A stretch of 64,000 bases of DNA from Ideonella margarita (GTDB lineage Bacteria > Pseudomonadota > Gammaproteobacteria > Burkholderiales > Burkholderiaceae_C), in NCBI RefSeq assembly GCF_038066635.1, contig NZ_JBBUTI010000003.1, positions 135,150 through 199,149 on the forward strand, written 5' to 3'. The notes below the pieces were generated by a model. It made no database searches and was not told the origin of the DNA. It saw only the letters and a list, made by a program, of their open reading frames with translations. Positions 32,578 to 43,281 of this stretch are shown here, piece after piece (position 1 is the stretch's first letter; every line of letters starts with the position of its first letter). The translations under genes and the position numbers were made by a program.

Positions 32578-34764
32578 TCAGATCGACAGCGGATCGACGT
32601 CGATGGCCCAGCGCACGATGCCCTTGTGCTGGCTGCGCAACGCGGGCAGCGCGGGCGTCCACACGGCCAGCAGGCGTTGCAGCAGCGGCCGGGTCGGGCC
32701 TTCCACCAGCATCTGCCGCCGCTCGAAGCCAGCCACCTTGGCCACATGCGGTGGCACGGGCGCATAGAACATCACGTCGGTCAGTTGCTCGGCCGGCAGC
32801 AGGCTGCGAGCCAGGTCGCGCGCGGCCTTGAGGAAGTCCTCGGCAACCGCTGCCTCGCGCGCCTCGCAGCGCAGCAGCGCCAGGTGGCTGAACGGCGGCA
32901 GGCCGGCCATGTCGCGCTCGGTGAGCTGGCTGGCGGCAAAGGCGTCGAAGTCGTGCTTGCGCAGGGCGGCGAACAGCGGGTGTTCAGGCACCGAGGTCTG
33001 CACCCACATTTCGCTGCGGGCCGCGGCTTCAGCGTCGCGGCCGGCGCGGCCACCGGCCTGCATCAGCGTGGCGAACAGGCGCTCCGGCGCACGGAAATCG
33101 GCGGTGAACAGGGCGCTGTCGGGGTTGACGGCGGCCACCAGCGTGACGCGGCGGAAATCATGGCCCTTGGTGACCATCTGCGTGCCGATGAGCACATCCA
33201 CATCGCCGGCATGCACCGCAGCGAGTTGCTGCTCCAGCGTGCCCTTGAGGCGGGTGGTGTCGGCGTCGATGCGCGCCACCCGCGCGCCGGGCAGCGCTTC
33301 AGCCATCTGCTCTTCAAGACGCTCGGTGCCGCGGCCCATCGGCTGGATGTCCTGGTTGCCGCAGTCCGGGCAGGCGCGGGGCACGCGCTCGGTAAAGCCG
33401 CAGTGGTGGCAGCGCAGCGTGCGGTCGAGCTTGTGGAACACGCGCCAGGCGCTGCAATGCGGGCAGCCGCTTTTCCAGTCGCAGGCGGTGCAGTGCAGCA
33501 CCGGCGCAAAGCCGCGGCGGTTGAGGAACAGCAGGCTCTGCTCGCCGCGCTCGATGCGCTCTTTCACCGCGGCCAGCAGCGGCGGCGCCAGCGCGGGCGG
33601 CTCTTGCCCGCGGGGCGGCCGGGGCTGGGTTTTCATGTCGATGATGCGCACCGCGGGCAACACGCCCTGCCCCACGCGCTGCGCCATGGTCAGCAGCCGG
33701 TAGCGGCCCGTCTGCGCGTGCTGCCAGCTTTCAAGCGAGGGCGTGGCGGAGCCCAGCACCACCGGGGCGCGCTCCAGCCGGCCGCGGTACACGGCCAGAT
33801 CACGCGCGGAATAGCGGGCGCCGTCCTGCTGCTTGTAGCTGGGGTCGTGCTCTTCGTCGACGACGATCAACCCCAGCCGCGGCAGCGGGCAGAAGATGGC
33901 GAGCCGCGTGCCCAGCACCAGATCCGCATGGCCCAGGTGCGCCGCCAGCCAGTTCTGCAGGCGCTGCGCCGCCGTGAGGCCGCTGTGCAGCGACACCAGC
34001 TTGCGGCCCGGGAAGCGCTCAGCGAAGCGCTGCTCCAGCTGGGGCGTCAGGTTGATTTCGGGCACCAGCACCAGCGCCTGGCGCCCGATGCTAAGCGCAT
34101 GCTCCGCCGCGCGCAGGTAAACCTCGGTCTTGCCGCTGCCAGTCACGCCGTGCAGCAGGTGGCAGGCGGGTTGGGCGGCGTTGAAATCGGCCGTCAGGCT
34201 GGCCAGTACGGTGTCTTGCTCGGGCGTGAGCGGCGGGCGCTGCGGGGCCTCGGCGGCTGTGGTGGGCGTGTCGTGTGGCTCAACGGCCAACTCAGTTGCG
34301 ATTTCGGCAGCTTGTGCCACCTCAGCCGCAGCCGATTTGCGTTTGCGCTTTGGCGCAGGCGGCGGCAGCAGGCCCAGGGCCTTGTCGAGCTTGCGCAGAC
34401 GCTTGAGCAGGCCGGCATCGTCCAGCTTGCGCAATTCCGGCGGCAACACCGACAACGCGACCTCGCCCAGCGCACGCTGGTAATAGCGCGCGGTGAAGCT
34501 GACCAGGGCACACCAGGCAGGCGGCAGGGGCGGCAGGCTGCCCAGCGCCTCGATCACCGCCTTGAGCACGACCGGCGAGCCGTCAGCGGCGCTGGCGTCA
34601 GGCGCGTCATCGTCTGCCTGCCAGACCACGCCCAGGGTTTCGCGCTTGCCCAGCGGCACGCGCACCAGCGTGCCCGGCGCCCAGGCGTCGGCGGCCTCGT
34701 AATCAAGCACGTCGCCCAGGCCGGCGTGCTGGGGGGTATCGACCGCAACCGCCAGTCGGTACAT
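32578..34764 (-). CDS. priA: Primosomal protein N' / replication restart helicase PriA
   Basis: Superfamily 2 helicase of 728 residues (E. coli 732) that reloads the replisome at stalled forks. The N-terminal 3'-end-binding domain begins 'YRLAVAVDTPQHAGLGDVLDY'. The helicase core has Walker A 'GVTGSGKTEVYLRA', 'VDEEHDPSYKQQ' (motif II) and 'RGFAPVLHCTAC'. Eight zinc-binding cysteines lie between 'CTACDWKSGCPHC' and 'RACPDCGN'. A charged, Ala/Thr-rich insert before Walker A is extra. A DnaA-box-like sequence is centred about 24 bp upstream of the ATG. Confidence 0.94.
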   Translation of the reverse strand: MYRLAVAVDTPQHAGLGDVLDYEAADAWAPGTLVRVPLGKRETLGVVWQADDDAPDASAADGSPVVLKAVIEALGSLPPLPPAWCALVSFTARYYQRALGEVALSVLPPELRKLDDAGLLKRLRKLDKALGLLPPPAPKRKRKSAAAEVAQAAEIATELAVEPHDTPTTAAEAPQRPPLTPEQDTVLASLTADFNAAQPACHLLHGVTGSGKTEVYLRAAEHALSIGRQALVLVPEINLTPQLEQRFAERFPGRKLVSLHSGLTAAQRLQNWLAAHLGHADLVLGTRLAIFCPLPRLGLIVVDEEHDPSYKQQDGARYSARDLAVYRGRLERAPVVLGSATPSLESWQHAQTGRYRLLTMAQRVGQGVLPAVRIIDMKTQPRPPRGQEPPALAPPLLAAVKERIERGEQSLLFLNRRGFAPVLHCTACDWKSGCPHCSAWRVFHKLDRTLRCHHCGFTERVPRACPDCGNQDIQPMGRGTERLEEQMAEALPGARVARIDADTTRLKGTLEQQLAAVHAGDVDVLIGTQMVTKGHDFRRVTLVAAVNPDSALFTADFRAPERLFATLMQAGGRAGRDAEAAARSEMWVQTSVPEHPLFAALRKHDFDAFAASQLTERDMAGLPPFSHLALLRCEAREAAVAEDFLKAARDLARSLLPAEQLTDVMFYAPVPPHVAKVAGFERRQMLVEGPTRPLLQRLLAVWTPALPALRSQHKGIVRWAIDVDPLSI

Positions 34765-35150
34765 CAGGGTTGTCCCGCCAGAGTGTGGATAAGCGCCTGA
34801 AAGCTCGATGTTTTCTGAAGGAAAGCGTTTAAGTCCATGATTGGAAAGCACTTTTGCGCTTACCCACCGAGGCTGTGGATAACTTTGTGGGAAAGCTGAA
34901 CAAAGATGCGCTAACTGCTTGATCCATCAGGCTTCAGTTCGATCTGCACACTTTTGTCGCAACGGAAAAAATATCAATCGAATCAAGGACTTGCCACACG
35001 TTGCCGAGCGATGCGGGTTTGAGCCTATGCGCGTCGCGCCGCGAACGCTCGCTCGGCCCTTTTTGGGGATAAGTCAAGCCCTGAGCGCTCACTCACAGGA
35101 TAAATACCGACCTCATCCCTTCGGTGGATGACAAGCGGCACCCCAGTTGT
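34765..35150. other. AT-rich priA-hemE intergenic region with DnaA-box sequences
   Basis: A 386 bp gap without a convincing gene, visibly poorer in G+C than its flanks. It holds two perfect TTATCCACA boxes (34784-34792 and 34874-34882) and one with a single mismatch (35064-35072), all in the same orientation. An AT-rich tract lies at 34964-34983. Such a cluster can be a replication origin, a DnaA-titration site or a DnaA-controlled promoter; sequence alone does not decide. The nearest box is just upstream of the priA start. Confidence 0.5.
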
Positions 35151-36242
35151 TCACACGGGCTGACGCAACTTCCGGGAATGGCTGTGCACCGCCTCGACCA
35201 GCGCCGTGACATGCTCCGGCGGCGTGAACTGGCTGATGCCATGGCCCAGATTGAAGATGTGGCCGTCCCAGCCGCCATCAGCGCGTTGCGGGCGGCCGAA
35301 GCTGTCGAGCACCTTGATGGCTTCGCGCTGCACGGCTTCCGGCGGGGCGAACAGCACGTTGGGGTCGAGGTTGCCTTGCAGCGCCACACGACCACCCACG
35401 GACGCCCGGGCGCGAGCCAGGTTCACGGTCCAGTCGAGGCCCACCACATCGGCGCCCAGATCAGCGATTTCGGGCAGCCACAGGCCGCCGCCCTTGGTGA
35501 AGCAGATCACCGGCACGGGTTGGCCGTCCTTGGTGCGGTTCAGTTGCTGCACCACGCGGCGGGTGTAGGCCAGCGAGAACTCCTGGAACGCGCCGTCGGC
35601 CAGCACGCCGCCCCAGCTGTCGAAGATCATCACGGCTTGCGCGCCGGCATCGATCTGGGTGTTCAGGTAGGTGGCCACCGAATCGGCGTTCACGCTCAGG
35701 ATGCGGTGCATCAGGTCCGGGCGGCTGTAGAGCATCGACTTGACCTGGCGGTAGTCGTCCGAGCCGGCGCCTTCCACCATGTAGCAGGCGAGCGTCCACG
35801 GGCTGCCCGAGAAGCCGATCAACGGCACCCGGCCGTTCAGGGCCTTGCGGATGGAGGTGACGGCGTCGAAGACATAGCGCAGCTTGTCCATGTCGGGCAC
35901 GGCCAGCGCGTTCACCGCGGCTTCGTCGCGCACCGGCTTTGCGAACCGTGGGCCTTCGCCCTGCTGGAACGACAGGCCCAGGCCCATGGCGTCGGGCACG
36001 GTGAGGATGTCGGAGAACAGGATCGCGGCGTCCAGCGGATAGCGCTCCAGCGGCTGCAGCGTCACCTCGGTGGCATAGTCGGTGTTCGTGGCCAGCCCCA
36101 TGAAGCTGCCGGCCTTGGCCCGGGTGTCACGGTACTCCGGCAGGTAGCGGCCGGCCTGGCGCATCAGCCAGACAGGCGTGTGGGTGGTGGGCTGGCGCAG
36201 GCAAGCGCGCAGGAAGGTATCGTTGACGAGCGGTGCGAACAT
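35151..36242 (-). CDS. hemE: Uroporphyrinogen decarboxylase HemE
   Basis: Cytosolic heme-pathway enzyme of 363 residues, converting uroporphyrinogen III to coproporphyrinogen III. Signature 1, 'PVWLMRQAGRYLPEYR', is near the N-terminus. 'AAILFSDILTVPDAMGLG' carries the catalytic aspartate region, and signature 2 is 'LIGFSGSPWTLACYMVEG'. The C-terminal end 'FNLGHGISQFTPPEHV' is also canonical. The ATG at 36242 gives the standard length. It is divergent from lemA with a 144 bp spacer. Confidence 0.95.
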   Translation of the reverse strand: MFAPLVNDTFLRACLRQPTTHTPVWLMRQAGRYLPEYRDTRAKAGSFMGLATNTDYATEVTLQPLERYPLDAAILFSDILTVPDAMGLGLSFQQGEGPRFAKPVRDEAAVNALAVPDMDKLRYVFDAVTSIRKALNGRVPLIGFSGSPWTLACYMVEGAGSDDYRQVKSMLYSRPDLMHRILSVNADSVATYLNTQIDAGAQAVMIFDSWGGVLADGAFQEFSLAYTRRVVQQLNRTKDGQPVPVICFTKGGGLWLPEIADLGADVVGLDWTVNLARARASVGGRVALQGNLDPNVLFAPPEAVQREAIKVLDSFGRPQRADGGWDGHIFNLGHGISQFTPPEHVTALVEAVHSHSRKLRQPV

Positions 36243-36348
36243 CCGGCGATTATCCCCGCCAGCGTGAAAGCCACTTTGACGCAGCTTGAACTTCGGGCTC
36301 CTCGCCCGCATCTTGAAGAGGTGACAGCGCCAGCGCTGTGCCTACTCC

Positions 36349-36367
36349 GGCCCCTCGGGGCCCTTTT
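36349..36367 (+). other. Terminator-like hairpin in the lemA leader
   Basis: GGCCC/GGGCC-type stem followed by CTTTT, 20 bp before the lemA start and just ahead of its ribosome site. No plus-strand gene ends upstream, so it could act as a leader attenuator or simply be a GC-rich fold. A near-palindrome, ACAGCG-CC-AGCGCTGT, lies at about 36332-36347. Confidence 0.3.
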
Positions 36368-36386
36368 CCAGCAGGAGATTGTCTTC

Positions 36387-37046
36387 ATGCGTTCCCCCCG
36401 AACTTCGCGCGTGCTGCGCACCGTGACCCTGGCCGCCGTGGTGGCTGGCTCGCTGTCTCTCGGCGGCTGCGGCTACAACGAGTTCCAGCATCTGGACGAA
36501 CAGACCAAGTCCGGCTGGTCGGAGGTGCTGAACCAGTACCAGCGCCGCGCTGACCTGATCCCGAACATCGTGGCCACGGTGAAGGGCGAAGCCAACTTCG
36601 AGCAGGAAACGCTGACCAAGGTGGTGGAGGCCCGTTCGCGCGCCACCGCCATCCAGGCCACGCCGGAACTGGTGAACGACCCGGCGGCCTTCCAGAAATT
36701 CCAGGCGGCCCAGGGTGAGCTGACCAGCGCACTCAGCCGCTTGCTGGTGGTCAGCGAGAACTACCCCAACCTGAAGGCCAACCAGGGCTTCCAGGATTTG
36801 CGCGTGCAGCTCGAAGGCACCGAGAACCGCATCACGGTGGCCCGCAACAAGTACATCCAGTCGGTGCAGGCCTACAACGTGCTTGCCCGCAGCTTCCCGA
36901 CCAACCTGACGGCCAAGATCTTCAGCTACGAGGTGAAGCCGGGCTTCACGGTGGAGAACGAAAAGGCGATTTCGGCTCCACCGACGATCAGCTTTGACAA
37001 GGCGCCTGCAACGCCAGCCCCTGCCTCTCCGTCTGCGTCCAAGTAA
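36387..37046 (+). CDS. lemA: LemA-family lipoprotein
   Basis: Protein of 219 residues. The N-terminus is a lipoprotein signal with lipobox 'SLGGCG' (Cys near 29). The LemA helical domain follows with 'EQTKSGWSEVLNQYQRRADL', 'IPNIVATVKG' and 'NRITVARNKYIQSVQAYNV', ending with the typical 'FPTNLTAKIF'. A short Pro/Ala/Ser tail closes it. AGGAGA precedes the ATG. It is the first gene of a lemA-TPM-TPM operon, 12 bp before the next gene. The role of LemA is not settled. Confidence 0.93.
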   Translation: MRSPRTSRVLRTVTLAAVVAGSLSLGGCGYNEFQHLDEQTKSGWSEVLNQYQRRADLIPNIVATVKGEANFEQETLTKVVEARSRATAIQATPELVNDPAAFQKFQAAQGELTSALSRLLVVSENYPNLKANQGFQDLRVQLEGTENRITVARNKYIQSVQAYNVLARSFPTNLTAKIFSYEVKPGFTVENEKAISAPPTISFDKAPATPAPASPSASK

Positions 37047-37058
37047 GGCGCGGCCACC

Positions 37059-38042
37059 ATGCGGGCCACACTGACCGCCCACGCAGCCTGGCCTCGCGCC
37101 CTGGCTGCCTGGTTGATGCTGCCCCTGCTGGCCGCCATGGCCCTGCTGTGCAGTGCCCTGCCAGCGGTGGCCCAGGAGGGGCTGGTGGCGGTGCCCCCGC
37201 TGAATGCGCGGGTGACCGACCTCAGTGCCACGCTCAGCCCGGTGCAACTGAAGGCGCTGGAGGCCAAGCTCGCCGGCGTTGAGTCAGAAATCGGCTCGCA
37301 GGTCGTGGTGCTGATGGTGCCGAGCACCCAGCCCGAGGACATCACCAGCTACGCCTACCGGGTGGCCGACCAGTGGAAGATCGGCCGCAAGGCCGTGGGC
37401 GACGGGCTGTTGATCGTCGTGGCGAAAGACGACCGGAAGGTGCGCATCGAGGTGGCCAAGGCGCTGGAAGGCGCCGTGCCCGATCTGGCGGCCAGCCAGG
37501 TGATTGAGCGGGCCATCAAGCCGGCCTTCCGGCAAGGCGACTACGCCGGCGGCCTGAACCAGGCCGTCGACCAGCTGGCCAAGCGACTTCGGGGCGAAAG
37601 CCTGCCGGTGCCGGCAGCCACACCGAACAGCGCTCAGCAGGGCTACAGCGACCCGGGCTGGGAGCAGTACGCCATGTTCCTGCTGATTGGCGTGCCCGTG
37701 ATCGGGGCGGTGTTGACCGGCATCCTGGGCCGCGTGCTGGGCTCCTTGGGCACTGGTGGTGCGGCAGGTGCGATTGCGTGCGTTGTGACGGGCAGCACGC
37801 TGGTGGGCGTGGGGGCCGGGGTGTTCGCGCTCATTCTGGTGGGCGTGCTGGGCATCGGCGCCAGCCGGCGCAGCAGCGGCAGCCGAGGTTTCAGCTCGCG
37901 TGGCTCGCACCTCGGTGGTGGGCCGGTCATCTGGGGTGGTGGAGGTGGCGGCGGCGGCTGGGGTGGCGGCGGCGGGGGCGGTGGTTTTTCGTCCGGCGGC
38001 GGTGGCGACTTTGGCGGCGGCGGCGCCTCGGGAGACTGGTGA
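37059..38042 (+). CDS. TPM-domain (TLP18.3/YgcG-like) membrane protein with Gly-rich tail
   Basis: Protein of 327 residues. A signal peptide (about 1-37) leads to a TPM domain (about 45-190) with 'RVTDLSATLSPVQLKALEAK' and 'GDGLLIVVAKDDRKVRIEV'. Two hydrophobic segments (about 205-270) follow. The tail is almost pure glycine with Ser, Trp and Phe, as in the YgcG group. TPM domains occur in chaperone-like proteins such as plant TLP18.3/Psb32. Its stop overlaps the start of the next TPM gene (TGATG). Confidence 0.9.
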   Translation: MRATLTAHAAWPRALAAWLMLPLLAAMALLCSALPAVAQEGLVAVPPLNARVTDLSATLSPVQLKALEAKLAGVESEIGSQVVVLMVPSTQPEDITSYAYRVADQWKIGRKAVGDGLLIVVAKDDRKVRIEVAKALEGAVPDLAASQVIERAIKPAFRQGDYAGGLNQAVDQLAKRLRGESLPVPAATPNSAQQGYSDPGWEQYAMFLLIGVPVIGAVLTGILGRVLGSLGTGGAAGAIACVVTGSTLVGVGAGVFALILVGVLGIGASRRSSGSRGFSSRGSHLGGGPVIWGGGGGGGGWGGGGGGGGFSSGGGGDFGGGGASGDW

Positions 38043-38569
38043 TGCCTCTTCAACCCGTTTCTGGCTCACGCGTGTGGCGACTGCTGCGCCACCGCTGGTG
38101 TGATGAACGCGACGTCGCCCGCGCTTTGCCTGATGACGCGCTCGCGCGGCTGGAAGCAGCCATTCACGCCAGTGAGCACCAACATACCGGCGAGTTGCGC
38201 GTCAGCGTCGAAGCCGGCCTGCCGCTGAGCTACCTGTGGCGACGCGCCAGTGCGCGTGCCCGGGCCATCGCGCTGTTCGGCAAGTTGAATGTCTGGGACA
38301 CCGAGCACAACAACGGCGTGCTGATCTACCTGCTGCTGGCCGAGCGCTCGATCGAGATCGTGGCGGACCGTGGCCTCGCGCGGAAGGTGCCGGCGGCGGA
38401 ATGGCAAGCGATGGTGGCCCTGCTGGCGCCGGCCTGTCGGGCCGGTGATTTTGAGGGTGGCCTGCAGCAATGCGTGAGCCTGGTGGGCGACTTGCTGCGG
38501 CAGCATTTCCCGGCGGCCGAGGGCAGTGCGCCGAGGAATGAGCTGTCGAACAGCGTGGACCTGCGCTGA
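38042..38569 (+). CDS. Second TPM-domain protein
   Basis: Protein of 175 residues without a signal peptide or clear membrane helix. The TPM domain shows 'ALARLEAAIHASEHQHTGEL', 'FGKLNVWDTEHNNGVLIYLL' and 'IEIVADRGLARKVPAAEWQ', the short form often paired with the membrane-bound TPM protein. Its ATG shares one base with the upstream stop, so translation is coupled. Together with lemA it forms a three-gene unit, followed by the convergent atp terminator. Function unknown. Confidence 0.87.
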   Translation: MPLQPVSGSRVWRLLRHRWCDERDVARALPDDALARLEAAIHASEHQHTGELRVSVEAGLPLSYLWRRASARARAIALFGKLNVWDTEHNNGVLIYLLLAERSIEIVADRGLARKVPAAEWQAMVALLAPACRAGDFEGGLQQCVSLVGDLLRQHFPAAEGSAPRNELSNSVDLR

Positions 38570-38623
38570 GCGCCGCCACCGCGAACATCGACATCGCCCG
38601 GGCACCACCCCTGTTCAGGCAAT

Positions 38624-38659
38624 AAAAAACCCGCCGTGCGCCGAGGCGCAGGGCGGGTT
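38624..38659 (-). terminator. Rho-independent terminator of the atp operon
   Basis: Stem AACCCGCC-G-TGCGC paired with GCGCA-G-GGCGGGTT, one G/G mismatch and a 4 nt loop. On the minus strand six T residues follow. It lies 44 bp after the atpC stop. It may also slow plus-strand transcripts from the TPM genes, although no T-run follows on that side. Confidence 0.85.
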
Positions 38660-38703
38660 GGTCTGCATCGAAGTGGCCCGTCGACCACCCCGAAACAACT
38701 GGT

Positions 38704-39120
38704 TCAGCGGCGCTGGCGCAGCTTCTGGATGGCGGCCAGCTGGGCGGCCATCGTGGCGAATTCGCCTTGAGCGGCCGCGAAGTCGATGTCGCTCTTGGCG
38801 TTCTTCATCGCTTCCGCAGCCAGTGCCTTGGCTTCCGAAGCCTTGGCCTCGTCCAGGTCACGGCCGCGAATGGCGGTGTCGGCCAGCACGGTCACCGTAC
38901 CCGGTTGCACTTCAAGAATGCCGCCGGCGACGAAGACAAACTCTTCCTCACCGTCTGCACGCTCGATGCGCACCGCGCCCGGCTTGATGCGGGTGATCAG
39001 CGGCGTGTGCTTGGGCAGAATGCCCAGTTCGCCGTTTTCGCCCGGCAGCGCGACGAATTTCGCCTCGCCCGAAAAGATGGACTCTTCGGCGGAGACAACG
39101 TCAACGTGGATGGTTGCCAT
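38704..39120 (-). CDS. atpC: ATP synthase F1 epsilon subunit AtpC
   Basis: Stalk subunit of 138 residues, last gene of the operon. The beta-sandwich domain has 'MATIHVDVVSAEESIFSGEA' and 'ALPGENGELGILPKHTPLIT'. A helical hairpin forms the C-terminal half ('DLDEAKASEAKALAAEAM'). It couples c-ring rotation to F1 and can inhibit ATP hydrolysis. It is separated from atpD by 78 bp and followed by the operon terminator. Confidence 0.96.
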   Translation of the reverse strand: MATIHVDVVSAEESIFSGEAKFVALPGENGELGILPKHTPLITRIKPGAVRIERADGEEEFVFVAGGILEVQPGTVTVLADTAIRGRDLDEAKASEAKALAAEAMKNAKSDIDFAAAQGEFATMAAQLAAIQKLRQRR

Positions 39121-39198
39121 GCTCGGTCTTTCCAGTGGGGTTGAAGAAGATTCAAAAAGATCAGTCAGGGGCGGGGTGAGAACTCACCCCGACACGCC

Positions 39199-40611
39199 TC
39201 ACTGCATCTTCTTGGCCTTCTCGAACGCCTCGTCGATGGTGCCGACCATGTAGAACGCCTGCTCGGGCAGGTGGTCACATTCGCCAGCCACGATCATCTT
39301 GAAACCACGGATGGTTTCCTTCAGCGGCACGTACTTGCCCGGCGAGCCGGTGAAGACTTCTGCCACGTGGAACGGCTGCGACAGGAAACGCTGGATCTTA
39401 CGGGCGCGAGCGACCGACAGCTTGTCTTCCGGCGACAGTTCGTCCATGCCCAGAATGGCGATGATGTCGCGCAGTTCCTTGTAACGCTGCAGGGTGGCCT
39501 GCACGGCACGGGTCGTGTTGTAGTGCTCTTCGCCGATGACGTTCGGATCGATCTGACGCGAGGTCGAGTCGAGCGGGTCAACAGCCGGGTAGATACCCAG
39601 CGAAGCGATGTCACGCGACAGCACCACGGTGGCGTCCAAGTGGGCGAAGGTCGTGGCAGGCGACGGGTCGGTCAAGTCGTCCGCAGGGACGTACACGGCC
39701 TGGATCGAGGTGATCGAGCCGACCTTGGTCGACGTGATCCGCTCTTGCAGACGGCCCATTTCTTCAGCCAGCGTCGGCTGATAGCCCACGGCGGAAGGCA
39801 TACGGCCCAGCAGTGCGGACACTTCGGTACCGGCCAGGGTGTAGCGGTAGATGTTGTCCACGAAGAACAGCACGTCCTTGCCTTCGTCGCGGAACGACTC
39901 GGCGATGGTCAGGCCGGTCAGGGCGACGCGCAGACGGTTGCCCGGCGGCTCGTTCATCTGACCGTAGACCATGGCGACCTTCGACTCTTCGAGCTTCTCG
40001 AGGTTCACCACGCCGGAGTCGGCCATCTCGTGATAGAAGTCGTTGCCCTCACGGGTACGCTCGCCCACACCAGCGAACACCGACAGACCGCTGTGGGCCT
40101 TGGCGATGTTGTTGATGAGTTCCATCATGTTCACGGTCTTGCCCACGCCGGCGCCACCGAACAGACCCACCTTGCCGCCCTTGGCGAACGGGCAGATCAG
40201 GTCGATCACCTTGATGCCGGTTTCCAGCAGTTCTTGCGACGGGCTCAGCTCGTCATACGACGGAGCCTTGCGGTGGATCGAAGCCGTCAGGGCCTGGTCC
40301 ACGGGGCCACGTTCGTCGATGGGCGTGCCCAGCACGTCCATGATGCGGCCGAGGGTAGCCTTGCCAACCGGCACGTGAATGGCAGCGCCGGTGTTGGTCA
40401 CGGTCAGGCCGCGACGCAGGCCGTCGGAGGAGCCCAGCGCGATGGTACGGACGATGCCGTCACCCAACTGCTGTTGCACTTCCAGGGTCAGCGCGGAGCC
40501 TTCCATCTTCAGGGCGTCGTACACCCGGGGCATCTGGTTACGCGGGAATTCCACGTCCACCACGGCGCCGATGCACTGAACGATCTTGCCTTGGGCTTGA
40601 GAGTTCGACAT
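39199..40611 (-). CDS. atpD: ATP synthase F1 beta subunit AtpD
   Basis: Catalytic subunit of 470 residues. It has Walker A 'GGAGVGKTVNMMELI', the arm 'GVGERTREGNDFYHEM', Walker B 'VLFFVDNIYR' and the DELSEED region in the form 'DELSPEDKL'. I chose the ATG at 40611, where GAAGGA lies 8 nt upstream; an extension of five residues to 40626 is not needed. It lies between atpG and atpC in the standard order. Confidence 0.97.
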   Translation of the reverse strand: MSNSQAQGKIVQCIGAVVDVEFPRNQMPRVYDALKMEGSALTLEVQQQLGDGIVRTIALGSSDGLRRGLTVTNTGAAIHVPVGKATLGRIMDVLGTPIDERGPVDQALTASIHRKAPSYDELSPSQELLETGIKVIDLICPFAKGGKVGLFGGAGVGKTVNMMELINNIAKAHSGLSVFAGVGERTREGNDFYHEMADSGVVNLEKLEESKVAMVYGQMNEPPGNRLRVALTGLTIAESFRDEGKDVLFFVDNIYRYTLAGTEVSALLGRMPSAVGYQPTLAEEMGRLQERITSTKVGSITSIQAVYVPADDLTDPSPATTFAHLDATVVLSRDIASLGIYPAVDPLDSTSRQIDPNVIGEEHYNTTRAVQATLQRYKELRDIIAILGMDELSPEDKLSVARARKIQRFLSQPFHVAEVFTGSPGKYVPLKETIRGFKMIVAGECDHLPEQAFYMVGTIDEAFEKAKKMQ

Positions 40612-40668
40612 TTTTCGGTCCTTCAATCTTGATTCGATTCGTTCGCAGGTTGAGCGGCTTCGTGCCGA

Positions 40669-41553
40669 TCAACCACTGATCGCGGCGGCGCCGCTGACGA
40701 TCTCGGAGAGTTCCTTCGTGATCGCGGCCTGGCGGGTCTTGTTGTAGATGAGCTTGAGCTCACCGATCAGCGTACCTGCGTTGTCGGTCGCGGCCTTCAT
40801 CGCCACCATGCGTGCCGATTGCTCGGACGCCATGTTCTCGGCGACTGCCTGGTAGACCAGCGCTTCGATGTAACGCGTGAGCAGCTCTTCGATGACCACG
40901 CCTGCTTCTGGCTCGTACAGGTAGTCCCAGCCGTAGGCCGACTTCTCGGCTTCGGACTGCGACAGCTTGTCGGCGGCCAGAGGCAGCAGCTGTTCCACCA
41001 CCGGCTCCTGCTTCATCGTGTTGATGAACTTGGTGTAGCACAGGTACACCGAGTCCACTTCACCTGCGACGAAGGCGTCAAGCATGACCTTGACCGGGCC
41101 GATCAGCTTGTCGATCTGCGGGGCGTCACCCAGGCCGATGGCCTGCGAAACGACCTTCGCGCCAATGCGGTTCAAGAAGCCGAAGCCCTTCGAGCCGATG
41201 GCCACAGCCTGAACCTGCTTGCCTGCGGTCTGCACGTCCTTCATCTTGTTCGTGACAGCACGCAAGACGTTGGTGTTCAGACCACCGCACAGGCCCTTGT
41301 CGGTGGTGACAACCACGAAACCAGCCACACCCGACTTGGCGTCGGAACGCATGTAGGGCGACTGGTACTCAGGGTTGGCCTGCGACAGGTTGGCGGTGAT
41401 GTTGCGGATCTTGTCGCTGTACGGACGCGCATTGCGCATCCGCTCCTGCGCCTTGCGCATCTTGGAGGCGGCGACCATTTCCATGGCCTTGGTGATCTTC
41501 CTGGTGTTCTCCACCGATTTGATCTTGCCGCGGATTTCCTTTCCGACTGCCAT
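40669..41553 (-). CDS. atpG: ATP synthase F1 gamma subunit AtpG
   Basis: Central rotor subunit of 294 residues. Long N- and C-terminal helices form the shaft: 'IRGKIKSVENTRKITKAMEM' at the start and 'LIYNKTRQAAITKELSEIV' at the end. The middle domain contains 'TTDKGLCGGLNTNV'. A strong AGGAGA site precedes the start. Confidence 0.96.
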   Translation of the reverse strand: MAVGKEIRGKIKSVENTRKITKAMEMVAASKMRKAQERMRNARPYSDKIRNITANLSQANPEYQSPYMRSDAKSGVAGFVVVTTDKGLCGGLNTNVLRAVTNKMKDVQTAGKQVQAVAIGSKGFGFLNRIGAKVVSQAIGLGDAPQIDKLIGPVKVMLDAFVAGEVDSVYLCYTKFINTMKQEPVVEQLLPLAADKLSQSEAEKSAYGWDYLYEPEAGVVIEELLTRYIEALVYQAVAENMASEQSARMVAMKAATDNAGTLIGELKLIYNKTRQAAITKELSEIVSGAAAISG

Positions 41554-41632
41554 GACTTTTTCTCCTGGTCTGGGGGGACAGTGCTGCTTGGCCCGTGAGG
41601 GGTGTCAGTACTGTCCCTGGGGTGTCATGGAA

Positions 41633-43186
<1,554 letters not shown>

Positions 43187-43281
43187 TGCGGTACTCCCAA
43201 TCTGGTCGGCGGCCCGGCACAAACCTCAACGAGGTGAACGGCGGGATGACGCAGGGACGATTCATTGCGGGGCGCCTGGGT

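Noticed and set aside
34919..35131. Plus-strand 70-codon frame in the priA-hemE gap
   Set aside because: No ribosome site or family features; the region is better explained as regulatory DNA with DnaA boxes.
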